This document shows positions 24,450 to 35,105 of a stretch of 64,000 nucleotides of DNA, piece after piece. Location of the stretch: assembly GCA_039545295.1 (NCBI GenBank), contig BCIK01000001.1, forward strand, positions 1,302,001 through 1,366,000. The letters run 5' to 3'. Made by a program: the position numbers and the translations under genes. A model generated the notes under the pieces. The model saw nothing but the letters and a program-made list of their open reading frames with translations, had not been told where the DNA came from and did not search any database. Position 1 is the stretch's first letter, and each line of letters opens with the position of its first letter. Origin of the DNA: Udeniomyces pyricola. Its lineage: Eukaryota > Basidiomycota > Tremellomycetes > Cystofilobasidiales > Mrakiaceae.

Positions 24450-24494
24450 CTACATGAGCTACATGAACTACATGAACTACATGAACTACATGAC
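24450..24494 (+). repeat. (CTACATGAA)n 9-bp tandem repeat
   Basis: Five near-perfect head-to-tail 9-bp units in the upstream region of CDC73. Any open frame through it is a repeat artefact. Confidence 0.9.
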
Positions 24495-24887
24495 TGCAAC
24501 CCTCGACAGACCACACCCATCGACATCATCACGTTTCTTCCCCAACGCCCTAGGCACCAACCATGCCTTCTAGCCTGTCCGTTCCAACCCGTGACTTTGA
24601 TGATTAGCCCCTTGGATGCATTTATGAATACCAAACCCCTCAACCATGCCATCCTCATCTTCAATCGACGCGTCCGGACCTCGCCGGCCGTTGATGATCA
24701 CTATAGCCGCACCCTTCCATGCTTGAGTGGCTGCGTGTGGGATGTTGATTGTCTCAGTCGATAGCCTAACCCTCACTCGACCCATCTACAGGCCTCTACC
24801 GCCTGCCAACACCTGACTGTACTCGTATGCCGCTCATCAAACATTCGATATCGCCGCCAGGCAGGTTGAGGACCGCCAACATGCGTA

Positions 24888-24910
24888 TTCGTTCGTTCGT
24901 TCGTTCGTTC
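24888..24910 (+). repeat. (TTCG)n tetranucleotide run
   Basis: About six TTCG units in non-coding sequence. Confidence 0.9.
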
Positions 24911-26435
24911 TTACCTCCTTTCCGCGTCAGCTAGATTACCCCGCGTACGTATGAGCACGTAGATCTCTATCGATCATCAACAGAACGAGCAGGACGAACA
25001 ATCCCGTGCCGAGTTGCGAACCGGATGTCACCTGTGCTCTCGGACGAGTGCATATGGGGTACTCCTGTCTGTTTCTTTTCTTTTCTTTTCTGTAGTCCGG
25101 TTGATGACAGGCTAGGTCGTAGGCGGCCGGCGAGAACGACCGATCATCGCGGCCCTACTGGCCTACTGCTAATTCCCACGCACGTCTGACCTGATCAGCC
25201 GCCTGATTCCCTGATCTCTCATCCATCTTTCTCAAACGTCACCGAAGTACTCTCCGAGCCAGTCGAACCACCCTCGACCTGCGACTCCATTCTTTAGAGG
25301 ATCAAGATGAAAAAGACAAGCTATTAGGACGGAGACCGGATTGGGTTATGTATGATGCTCTGCGAACAACCAGACCCGAGCGAAGACGTCCTTGACCGGC
25401 TAAGGGTTGGAAGCTTCTCAACTCACGCAAGCCAGTAGGGAGTTCCTGAGATAGACGTGCTAGGGGTGAAGTGGTCGACGACACACGACTGCGTTAGGGA
25501 AAGCGTGGGATAGCGTGGGGAGAAAGGGGGGGAATGGAAGCCCCTAACGCGCGAGTGACGGCCTGACATGCGATGATTGGACATATCTGACGACCGCTAC
25601 GCGCTAATGGACCGAGCTTGGCGTTGTGACGCGAAGATGGGAGTCCGGATGACTGGATGACTGAATGACCGAATGACGGTACTCTCGGGCGAGTGAGGAA
25701 TGGTGCCGATAAGATCGGGATAAGAGCATGGTCAAGTAAGGTATATACTCCGATACCGGCTTTTCGTTCTCTTTTCCCTTTCTTCCCTTCCTGCTCATAC
25801 TCTCCTGCTACGCCCTCGCCTTGCCTTCGTTGCTGTGTTTGGCTCTCTCTTCCATCCACTGTCCGCCATCATCTTTTCCTATCCTATCCCATCCCATCGG
25901 TGCCGTGTCTTGTCTTTGTCTTGTCAATCTACTCCTTCCCATCGACTGAACCTCAAGTCGCCTCGCTCGACAAACCCCTGACGCTCGGATCCTCGCTTCG
26001 CAAGTTCGGCCATTCCGGCCAGCTCTACTCGCGTTGGCTTTTTGATTGTGCCCCTGTATAAGGTATGTTACCTCGGAAGATTTGATGCCTAAGAGAGAGA
26101 GAGACAGGGTGGTGCCTGAGTGATGGATGCCGAATGAAAGGCTAACAGTCATCATCATCATCTCTCTCTCTGTCTCTCTCGCTCTCTCTCTTCCTTTCCT
26201 CGCTGTCTTATTCGCTTGTCTCCCTTGGACGTTTTGTCACGCGTCATTCTCGTCCCCTGCTTGTTGTCCTCTCTCGCCCTCAATCGTCTTACGCTCAACT
26301 CACTCGTGACCCGCTCCGACTCTCTTTCTTCTTCCCGCTCCTTTGTCCTTCTGGATCATTGTCCCCATCCTGTCTTGTCCCCCGCCGCACCATCGTCAAA
26401 CTCCCCTCAATTCCTCACCTCTTCACACACACCAG

Positions 26436-29400
26436 ATGACATCGCATCCATCTCGACCAATCTCATCGCCTTTTCAATCGCAACCAATAGTTTACAGTAC
26501 GGCCTCGTCCCTGAGCGGAGCCGATCCCAACCACATCCCTACCGGAATTGCAAACCAACCGCAACCAAAACCTTACTCTACCCTCGATCAATCGTCCGCC
26601 GATCCAACCACCTCTCAACTCGTCCCCTCCGCCCTTTATCTTGACCATCGACCGCAATCTCAACTTCGCCAGGACTGTTACGGTCAACTCGTCTCTCACA
26701 CTCGGCCGCCTATCCTACCAGTTCCTCATCACCAATCCTACTCACCCAGAAATCCTACTCCCCACTTTGCTATGACCAACGGCATATTCAATTCAGATCA
26801 TTCCGGTCCTTCTCCTTTCGGTCTCTTCTCGTCCGCCGCGGTTCCATCCATTTCTCAACCCTTCTCTCTTCGACATCCTTCATCTACCTTTCCAGAGCAA
26901 GCCCGTCAACACATGCAGCAAACTTGGGCCGCAGGTAATGAGGCCATCGAATGGGGCAACCCTGGACAGGCGTCATCTCACCCAGACCTCCTTCAAAATG
27001 TCTCTCCTGATACCTCGTCCGCCGCGCAGCAGGTTCCATCCGACCAAGGTCCCTCATATCATGATCCTCCTCTTCCTCTCGATCCGCCCGAGTTTGACCA
27101 TCGGACATTTCAACAACCTCCTCCTCCATCCTGGTTCATCGATCAAGTCTCACAACCTTTGGTCGACACCCAGCATGTACAACAGCAGCAAAAACAACAG
27201 TCGAAATTGGGGACAAAAGCGTCGCTCCTGCCGTCTACAATCTCCCCGACTCTGATCGCCCCGCCCACCCTTGCTGATTCCGTCGCACCGTCGAATGATG
27301 CTGTATTCACCGACTCGCTTAATTTTAACCACCCAGACCAACCGTCTTTGTTTGGTTTCTCCCCTCCAACCTCGCACGGTGACAATCGCCCACACGAAAC
27401 CGTTCAATCTGATCCAACCTCTGTCATCCCGGCTGACGATCAAAGTGTACGAGCGAGTTGGCCGTCTGGACAGATCGACACCGACGGGGTTCATGAAGCC
27501 GCTACGACATCCACCATACCTGATCAGAACGGACTAGACGAGAGAATGTCCATACCAGCCAGGTCCGAGGTTCGACGAGTAGCGACAAGGCTAAAGATGG
27601 CCACACTCAAGGGCCCAAGTTGTCACACTTGCAGGCGAGGTGAGTTGAATCTGACGGCGAGCTCAACATGGCATCTGCAGTCGAGAACGCATGCAACGTG
27701 ACTGATCTATCTTTCTTTCTTTTTTACGCCTCTTTCTCTGTCGCTTCGATGCTTTTCTTTCCTTTACTGTTGTGATGTGGAGGCCATCGAGGTTGCGATG
27801 GGATGAGACCGTGTAGCCGGTGCCGTGACCGAGGTCCGACGTTTGCTGCCGAATGTAAAGACGCAGAAGATTCACCAGTCACTAAAGACTGTGAGTTGAC
27901 CACTTGTCTTACACCTCCTTGGTCCTTACATCGCATCATTGTTGAACTCGGATTCGATGTTCATTCTGCGCTGGTTCCCCTTATTCGGTGTTCTCTCCAT
28001 AGGTGCACCCTTGGCGTTGGCCTTCACCATGCATCCATCCTACGCTCAACCTTTGAATCGACTGAATTCCGACTCTCCTGCTCTGACGAGACCCGTCATG
28101 CCGGCCGTACCCAGCGCATACGCCATAAACAAAGTTACTGAAGCTCACCCAGAACGTTCCGATCCAACTCACGTGTCGTGTCGAACGCCCTCGGCTTCAT
28201 CGTCATCGTCCACCCTTCGAGGCTCACTGAGGTCGATCTCGGCTGGATCTTCCACACCAGACAAAGAAACTCTCGAGGCAACTTCGAGCTCGGTCTCAAG
28301 GAAGAGCACTCCCGCTACCACGATCAAGCTTTCGACGCGACCTCGTCCGCATAGACCTGCCCCCATCACTATCCCTCTCTCCTCAAACCTCGACATAGCG
28401 GCATTTAATGCACCCACTAGTCTTGAGCGTCCAACGATGCCTACGGTCCCGAGCTCGCATGCCATGTCCCAAGCTTGCCTGACTTATCCGGCCCCCTCGC
28501 CTCGTCCGCGCCAGCCCCCAATGGTCACGACGACAACTACCAAACCAAGACTCCGTCCTCAGCTTCCACCTATCTCGAGCCTCGGAGGCCACCCGAGCCC
28601 AACCGTCCGCTCTCAGACCAAGGTCGATGCACAACAGGGAGTGTTGAGCCAGCACATATCGCAGCCCCCAGATCCGCCACCAGACCAGTATAGCTTGAAG
28701 CGGAAAAGAAAAAGCGTCAGACTTGGTACGTCTCCTTCGTCCAATCCCGTGGTTGAGTCCTCAAATCTGTTTCATATGATCAGAAAGAGAAGAACGAAAG
28801 AAGAAGCGTCCTGACGTTTGTATCACCATACGTGTGTTTTACCGTATCCGTCGCAGATGATGTCCTTGCCTCTCCTCCATCCGCGTCTTTCTCCCTTCCC
28901 AAACCCGATGAATCATGTGACTCCTCTGGCTCACTCCATCCTTCTCGCTCACCTATCCAGCTTTTGACGCCTTTATCGACCGGGTTGGATGCCCAATCAG
29001 GTCGTCATGTCTCGGTTGCCAGCGCCCTTCAACGTGGTCCCCTTTCAGCTCAACCCACCGAGCTGAGGCCGACAATTCCTACCCGACTTTACACTCAGAC
29101 CAGGCAGCCTACAGGAACGGCTTGGAGAATCCCACATCGACACGGTGTCGACGAAGACCAAGGCCAGTTCGGGCCGATCGGGACCGGGCAACCCGACGGT
29201 TACTTGGGTGGGGGTACCACTCTGATGAGTCATCAAGTTCCTCTCGTCCTGCCGTACTACGACCCTCACCCAAGACCTCAGTATCTAAGTTATCATCCAT
29301 ACCAGCCGTCTCCGTCATACTACCCATCCTACCACCCCCGCGCTCACCCTCGGCCTGCTCACTGTGTCGCCCGACATCCTTCCGCTTCATCGACTTTCAT

Positions 29401-31051
29401 CTCGACCGTCTCATCGTCGCCCGATGCTGGTCCGATGTTGGCACATCTGGCGTCGAACGACGAAGAGGAAATCGTGCAGCACGATCCTTACCTCGAACCG
29501 AGTATGAGCGGTAGCATCACCACTAGCACTTCCCGTGAGGAAGGAAGAGGAGGAGGAGAGGGCGGGAAATCGCGTCAGTCCTCGGCGACGACCTCGGCGT
29601 CATCCTCGTCTTCTCTTGCTACACCGACGACGACGATGGATGCTCGGGCATCTCCTCGCCAATTAGTGTCGTACCCTATGGTCTTGAACCAGCGGACGAT
29701 GATGCAGATTCCCTCGAAGAAACGTCGACTCGTTTCGGTAACAGACGCTTTTCAACCACCACCGCCATCACATTCACACCAAAGAGACCACCTCTATCAA
29801 CCACTAGGACCACCTCCTGTTCCTTCTCCTCTTTCCTGTCCCAACTCTCGACCTTATACAAGCGGCGAGATGTCCCTCTCAAACGCCCATTCTCACCTCC
29901 AACGATCCTGGCCACCTCCTCCGCTTTCCTCCTCGACAGGTTCATCCTTATCCAGGACGTTTGTCGCCGCTCGACCGTACCCTATGCCGAGTTTCCCTCA
30001 AGCGACGTTCGAGCCCCAATCGAGGTTGGCTTCAGATCCGACGACGACGATGACGACGACGACGAACTTGACTCATTCTTCCCATCCCTACTACTACCAT
30101 CACCACCAGCAACAACAACGACAACCACCACCACAACCACCACAACAACAACCACTACGACGACGACGTTACCCTTCGTCTTCTTTGGGATCTACTTTGA
30201 TCCATCCTCACTTCTCTAGGAGCTCTCATGCAGGTTCCACATCCCCTCTTGGAGGAGGGTCTGCCTTATTGGATCCATCGGTTCGACTACGACCACCCAT
30301 CACTATGCCGTCGCCGCTGACGGGGACGAGGACGGGGACGGGAACGAGGTTGAGGTTTCGACCGCCGTCGCCGATCGAGACGATGTCGTATGAAGCGTAC
30401 CTCGCGTGGGAAGAAGACGTCAGAGACAAGGCAGGACACGAAGAAGAATGTAAAGGAGAAGGAGAAGGGGAAGGAGAAGGAGAAGGAAGGGTGGAGGAGA
30501 AGAGACCGAGGAGTCCTGGTGTGGGAGGACGGGTGGATGATGGGGGGTTGTTTGGGGAGTTGATGTCGAGGATGAGGGAGGAGGAGGAAGAGGAGGAAGA
30601 GGAGGAAGAGGGAAGAAGGGCAGGTGGTTGCCAAGGACCGGACGAGGATGATGGGAAGGAGATGGAAGGAAAGGAAGGAGAGAGGGGGGAGGAGGAGGTA
30701 GTCAAGGAAAGAACGGGGTTAGAGGAACCCGTGGGAAGCCGAATATCGGACCGAGAGCCACAAGAGGAGAGAGCAGTATCCACTCCTACGGAGGAGGCGA
30801 AAGAAGAGGAGGGTCCCTTGACGCTGCAGGGACTTGGTGCAGGAGGAGGGGACCGGCTGGTAGGACTCGGAGAAGGAGGAGGAGGAGGATTGGTCGTCGA
30901 TGCCGATTCGCCCTTGACGGACCTCGAGGACGACGACGACGACGACGACGGCAACAACGATAACGACAGCGGAGAGGGTCGAACCGTCGAACGGGAGTCG
31001 GAGGACATCAGAAAGAAGGTGGAAGACAACGATGATTTGATTGATTGCTAA
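26436..31051 (+). CDS. Large Zn2Cys6-type transcription factor with internal zinc cluster and acidic tail
   Basis: Four exons: 26436-27639, 27783-27890, 28003-28725 and 28857-31051 (1409 aa). The first ~390 residues are Pro/Ser/Gln-rich. The zinc cluster is internal: C396, C399, C406, C412, C415 and C426 (SCHTCRR, then GHRGCDGMRPCSRCRDRG), spaced x2-x6-x5-x2-x10. The last gap is longer than the usual 6-8, and the cluster is cut by intron 1. A KRKRKSVR basic stretch follows near residue 670. The remainder is low complexity: Tyr/Pro/His stretch, Gln/Pro run, then Glu/Gly and Asp-rich tail ending DDDDDDG...DLIDC, a possible activation region. It is a DNA-binding regulator of unknown targets. Exons 1-2 are firm. 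The splice into exon 4 (28726-28856 removed) is the least certain: a small basic exon near 28783 is possible but breaks phase. Confidence 0.78.
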
Positions 31052-31661
31052 ATTGATGGAAATTGATTGTTTGACTGACGGATGGATGTTGAAGGTGATT
31101 TTCTCATTTGTCTCTTTTCCGCTTTAGAGAGTCCGCCACTTATACTACATGCATGAAAGTTAACTGGAATTTGAAACTCGATCAAGTCGAGATAGACGTC
31201 ATGCCTTTTTTTTTTTCTCTCTCTCGTTGTTGTTGTTGTTGTGACGGTTATTTGAAGAAAGAAAAGTGTCTCATGCATGGTCGAAAAGAAAAAAAAAATG
31301 CAAAAAAGAAACAAAGAATATAATCAAGATCAAACCGAACCTCCTTCTCACCCTCTTTTTCCTGATCCCCCTTCGATCTTCTCCTATCCCCCCCCCTTTC
31401 CCCTCCTCGTGATGTCTTTCCCTTTTCTTCGGTCATGTGTTCTGCTTGCATCAGCGTCCTTTCCGTCCTAGCCTGTTCGTGCCATCGACGTCGATGAGAG
31501 AAGGAAGAGGCAAGAAAAGGAAAAGGAGAGGGGGTAAGAGGGAAGGGGGGGGGGGGGGGGGGGGTTACGACTTTCGGGTATTTTGAAGTTGAATCTGTAT
31601 ATATGTATGTAGGTAGGTTTGTACGTTTTTCCTTTTTTTGTTTTGTTTTGTTTTGTTTGGT
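31052..31661. other. Convergent intergenic region with homopolymers
   Basis: It separates the 3' ends of the 26436 regulator and SEC61. It contains T-runs at about 31207-31216, GTT repeats near 31228, a 20-base G-run at 31545-31564 and a (TTTTG)n tract at 31636-31661. No gene is supported. Confidence 0.5.
31545..31564 (+). repeat. 20-base G homopolymer
   Basis: An uninterrupted G-run in the 3' flank of SEC61 (C-run in that transcript). Its length may be inaccurate in an assembly. Confidence 0.85.
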
Positions 31662-34600
31662 TTACATGACTAATTGAGCCACCACCCCCGAGAACAGAAC
31701 AGAAAATGGAACAGAACAAAACAGACAAGACCGAGTTGAAGAGATAAAACCAGTCAGACTTTCACGTCGAACCATCCATATAAACCCCCCCCCCCTACGA
31801 GTAGAGAGCCCAGGAAAAAAAGAAGAAGAAAAAAGACGTACGCATATCGTTGATGCTGCCCATGGCGTTCTTGTTCTCGTTGAGTTCCTTGACGCCAATC
31901 TCAAAGTCTAGGGATTGGAACGAACCAGACCAAAGGGGGAGAAGGAACAGGACAGAAATGAAGAGTAAGGGTTTTTTTTTTTTTTTTTGGGATCAGTTAA
32001 ACGTCCATTCGTTCCGTTGACCTTCCTCCATTCTCTCCCGTGTCCCTGGATATATAACACCTTGGCAAAGAACGTTCCCGGCCGCTCCTGTCTTTCTTTT
32101 TCTCTCCCTCTCCCTTCCCTCCCCCCTTTCTCCGCCTCCAAAAAGAGAAACCATAATCCAGACTTACAGCTGTAGATCGTCGTGACCGCCATCAAGATGC
32201 CCGTTCCCCCCGCCAACGCCCCACTCAAATCCGCCGCGACACTCAGCAAGCCCAACACGGCGCCTCCAAACAAAGCCGCCGTCGGGATGACGCGCTTGAG
32301 TTCCTTGTAAGCCGAACCTTCGCTCGTACCACTTCCACCGGCGCGCGGGCTGGCGAGGACGAGTTGTTGATCCTTGAGTTGCTTGGCGACTTCTCGGGGA
32401 CCCGAGCCGGAGACTTCGATCCAGGTCTTGGAGAAGAGGGCGCACTAGAGGTTTTGAACCGGAAACAAAGAAAGGGAACGGAAAGGGTTTTCAGACAATG
32501 AGCTAATCTAGGCTACTAGAAGAGAGAGAGAGAGAAAAAAAAAAAAAAGAGAACAATCCAAGCTCAAGGAAAGTTCCTGTCGAGAAGGCAAGAAAAGAGG
32601 CAAAACCTACAGCAGTGACGGTGAACGCAATGTAGATGGCCGAGTGGAGTGGGTCGACAAAGAGCTCCTTGAACGTGTGAGGGGCAGACATGTAGTAGGC
32701 AATACCAGAAACAGCCGAAAGTTGGGACGAGTCCTTCATGGGCTGGAAGAGTCAAAAGGAAGGAACACGCATCAGGATCATCCCCCAAAAACAGAACCAA
32801 AACACCTCGGAAAAGATTTGGATCTGAGAGACCAAAAGATTCCTTTCCTGCGACCCTGTTTGTTTCCAGCCTATCCATCTTGTCTGCGTCAAAAACTCAC
32901 CTCCCAAACACCAAGGATCTTGACGAGCAAGTTGTCGGGGAACCTCGAGAACAGCATCTGACTGACGAGGAAGACGTTGGACGTCAACGCCGATTCAAGC
33001 ATGATGGGCATGTTGGACGTGTAAAACAGCTTGACGGGGAAGTTGACGGGGTTGCCCTTGTACTTGGCATGCTTGACAGGGATTTCGATCCGGAAGCCTT
33101 GAAGGTAGATCACCGCCGCAAACACCGCCACCGTCGCGATGAGGTTCATGACGTTCGGCATCTTGTCTCGGTAAAACGCTTCCTTGAGCGCGCGCGTCTT
33201 GTCGTTCATCGTGAGCAAGTAGTGGAAGAGGGCAATGATGGCACCTTCGAATTCAGGGCCTCGACCGGTGTTGACCGTCGTCGGGGAGAACGCTTTCCAG
33301 ACGATTGTCTCGCAAATGTTGGTCGCAATGAAAAGGGAAATACCCGAGCCGAGACCGTAACCCTTCTGGAGAAGTTCGTCGAGGAGGAGGACAATCAGGG
33401 AGGCCGCGACCAGTTGGAGGATCAAGAGGAGGCAGACTCCGGCCCCGAGGTCCGAGGGTTGGCCGTAGAGACCCGTCAAGACGTAAACGGTCGCTTGTCC
33501 AAAGGCAATGATGAGGGCAAACACTGATATTGATGAACGATGAGATTGCGAGAAGTTGAGTTGGATATTCTCGTGTATGGTTGCAGATGAAGATAGAAAG
33601 AGAGAGCGAGCAGATCCAAATCAAAAAGCTAGATCACACTCACGCTTCTGAGCGGCACCGTAGAGGACCCGATCTTCAGGAACGCTAAGGTCGACCTCGA
33701 TGAGCTGAGCACCAGTGAGAAGTTGGATGATCATGCCAGAGGTGATGATGGGGGTGATACCGAGCTCCATGAGGGTTCCTCTGCGAACAAGAGTCGAATA
33801 GAGTAGGTGAGATGAGGAGGCGTTTATAGAGATGACGGGCGGAAGAGACGGTTGTGAAGTTTGGGTTGGATCAGCATAAGTATATCATCAGAACTGGAAC
33901 AAGTCATGTCTCCAAAATCATAGGGAGATGAGCGTGAGAGAGCGAGAGAGACGTACCGGTTCGAAGCCAAGATGACCCTCATCCAGTACAAGGGATCGCT
34001 CGAGTCCGACGACATGATGCCGTAGAGGGGAACTTGAGAACAAACCAGGAAGATAGCTAGCGTCACGGCCGTCCAGAGACATTTTTGATCAAAGGGAACC
34101 TAGAGAGCGTGGACAAGACATGAAGGACGACATAGGGAGAGAAAGGGAACCACGCGAGGGAAAGGTGAGTTTGTCTTGTGGTTTTGATTCGGGGCTAGCG
34201 AATGCAAAAGACGATGGCTGTCGACGATCCTCGACAAATCAGACGCGATCCCTCCAAAGTGTCGCGCCAGCTACGGTGACGATGGACAGAGAACCGGTCA
34301 AAGAAGATGCCACAAAGCCAGAGAGAGAAAAAGATATGTACCTTGCGCTCGGGCGCGGTGACTTCAGGCTAAAGAAGGGTTGGACAAAGAGAAAGAGGAA
34401 CGGGCGTTTAGATGTGGGTGCGTTAGCTCGTTTCCATCTGATCCTCACCGCGTTCGACAGAGAAGGAAGACCTTACGAGAAACGCCTGGAACGGCCGGAC
34501 GAGGTTCAAGAATCGGACTGGTAGGGTGGGTTATAAGACGGAGCACGAGAGGGAGAGAGACAGCAGACGGAGGGAAGAGAGCGAGCATGAGATGACGAGA

Positions 34601-34767
34601 AGGGAAAGAAGAGGAGAGATGCCGGTGCCAGCGCAGAGGGCGACAGACAGAGAGCACAGAGATGAGTTTGGGCGTGTGAGGGGAGGGTCAAGGTTGACGG
34701 CATGAGACGCGATGGGATGGAAGAATCCATCGGCAAGGAGACGATGGGAATGAGACGTACAGCCCAT
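31662..34767 (-). CDS. SEC61: Sec61 alpha, protein-conducting channel of the ER
   Basis: Ten exons: 34767-34761, 34517-34477, 34366-34340, 34099-33957, 33780-33644, 33523-32901, 32742-32611, 32444-32168, 31907-31842 and 31669-31662 (486 aa). The 7-nt first exon ATGGGCT joins to give [12 protein letters not shown], the invariant SecY/Sec61 start; a 27-nt exon gives PEVTAPERK. Further landmarks are [18 protein letters not shown] (plug region), [33 protein letters not shown], and the loop [20 protein letters not shown] before GVWE and PMKD. Ten membrane segments are visible. The protein forms the ER translocon with Sec61 beta and gamma. The final exon (8 nt, ending M-stop) is a phase-consistent guess; all else is firm. 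Confidence 0.93.
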
Positions 34768-35105
34768 TTATGCTAGATAATCTGGGCTCTGGGCGAGGAT
34801 GGGACGGGGAAAGGAGAGGGGAGGGGGACTTGGGGGAGGGCGATGACAGCGGCGATGATGGATAGGTGGATGATTATAATCGACGACTCTATGCGCGACA
34901 CCCACCTGATCGAGGGTTCCTTTCCGTAACTTGGAATTAGACCGCGGGATATGATATAATCTCATTTGTGCTTGCTATATATGTATATATCACCCTTCAT
35001 GCTATTCTCTCATTAATCCTCAGTTTTTCTCAATCCTCAACTCGTCCTGATCTATTCTGCCTCAAGTACTTCTTCCAACTTCAACCATTCTCATGAACCA
35101 TCTCA
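34768..35105. promoter_or_regulatory. SEC61 promoter / MSS51 3' flank
   Basis: 338 bp between the SEC61 start and the MSS51 stop, both on the minus strand. TATATATGTATATATC lies near 34976. CT-rich tracts appear on the minus strand before the SEC61 ATG. No gene is supported. Confidence 0.4.

Larger units (their letters stand above)
24184..26435. other. Long intergenic region between divergent CDC73 and the 26436 regulator
   Basis: These 2.25 kb should hold both promoters. Visible features are a 9-bp tandem repeat (24450-24494), a TTCG tetranucleotide run (24888-24910), imperfect GAATGAC/GGATGAC repeats near 25648-25680 and CT-rich leader sequence before 26436, including a CT dinucleotide run near 26160-26190. 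A possible 5'-UTR intron starts GTATGT near 26062. One open stretch at 25203-25399 looks coding-like but has no start or acceptor. No gene is assigned. Confidence 0.45.

Noticed and set aside
28770..28815. Possible small basic exon in the 26436 regulator
   Set aside because: Has an acceptor-like CAG and a GTTTGT donor, but its end phase does not fit the following exon.
30226..31029. 267-aa Ser/Pro-rich minus-strand frame
   Set aside because: Complement of the acidic/Gly tract of the 26436 regulator; composition artefact.
32880..33527. 215-aa + strand frame
   Set aside because: Antisense of the largest SEC61 exon, which is unmistakable.
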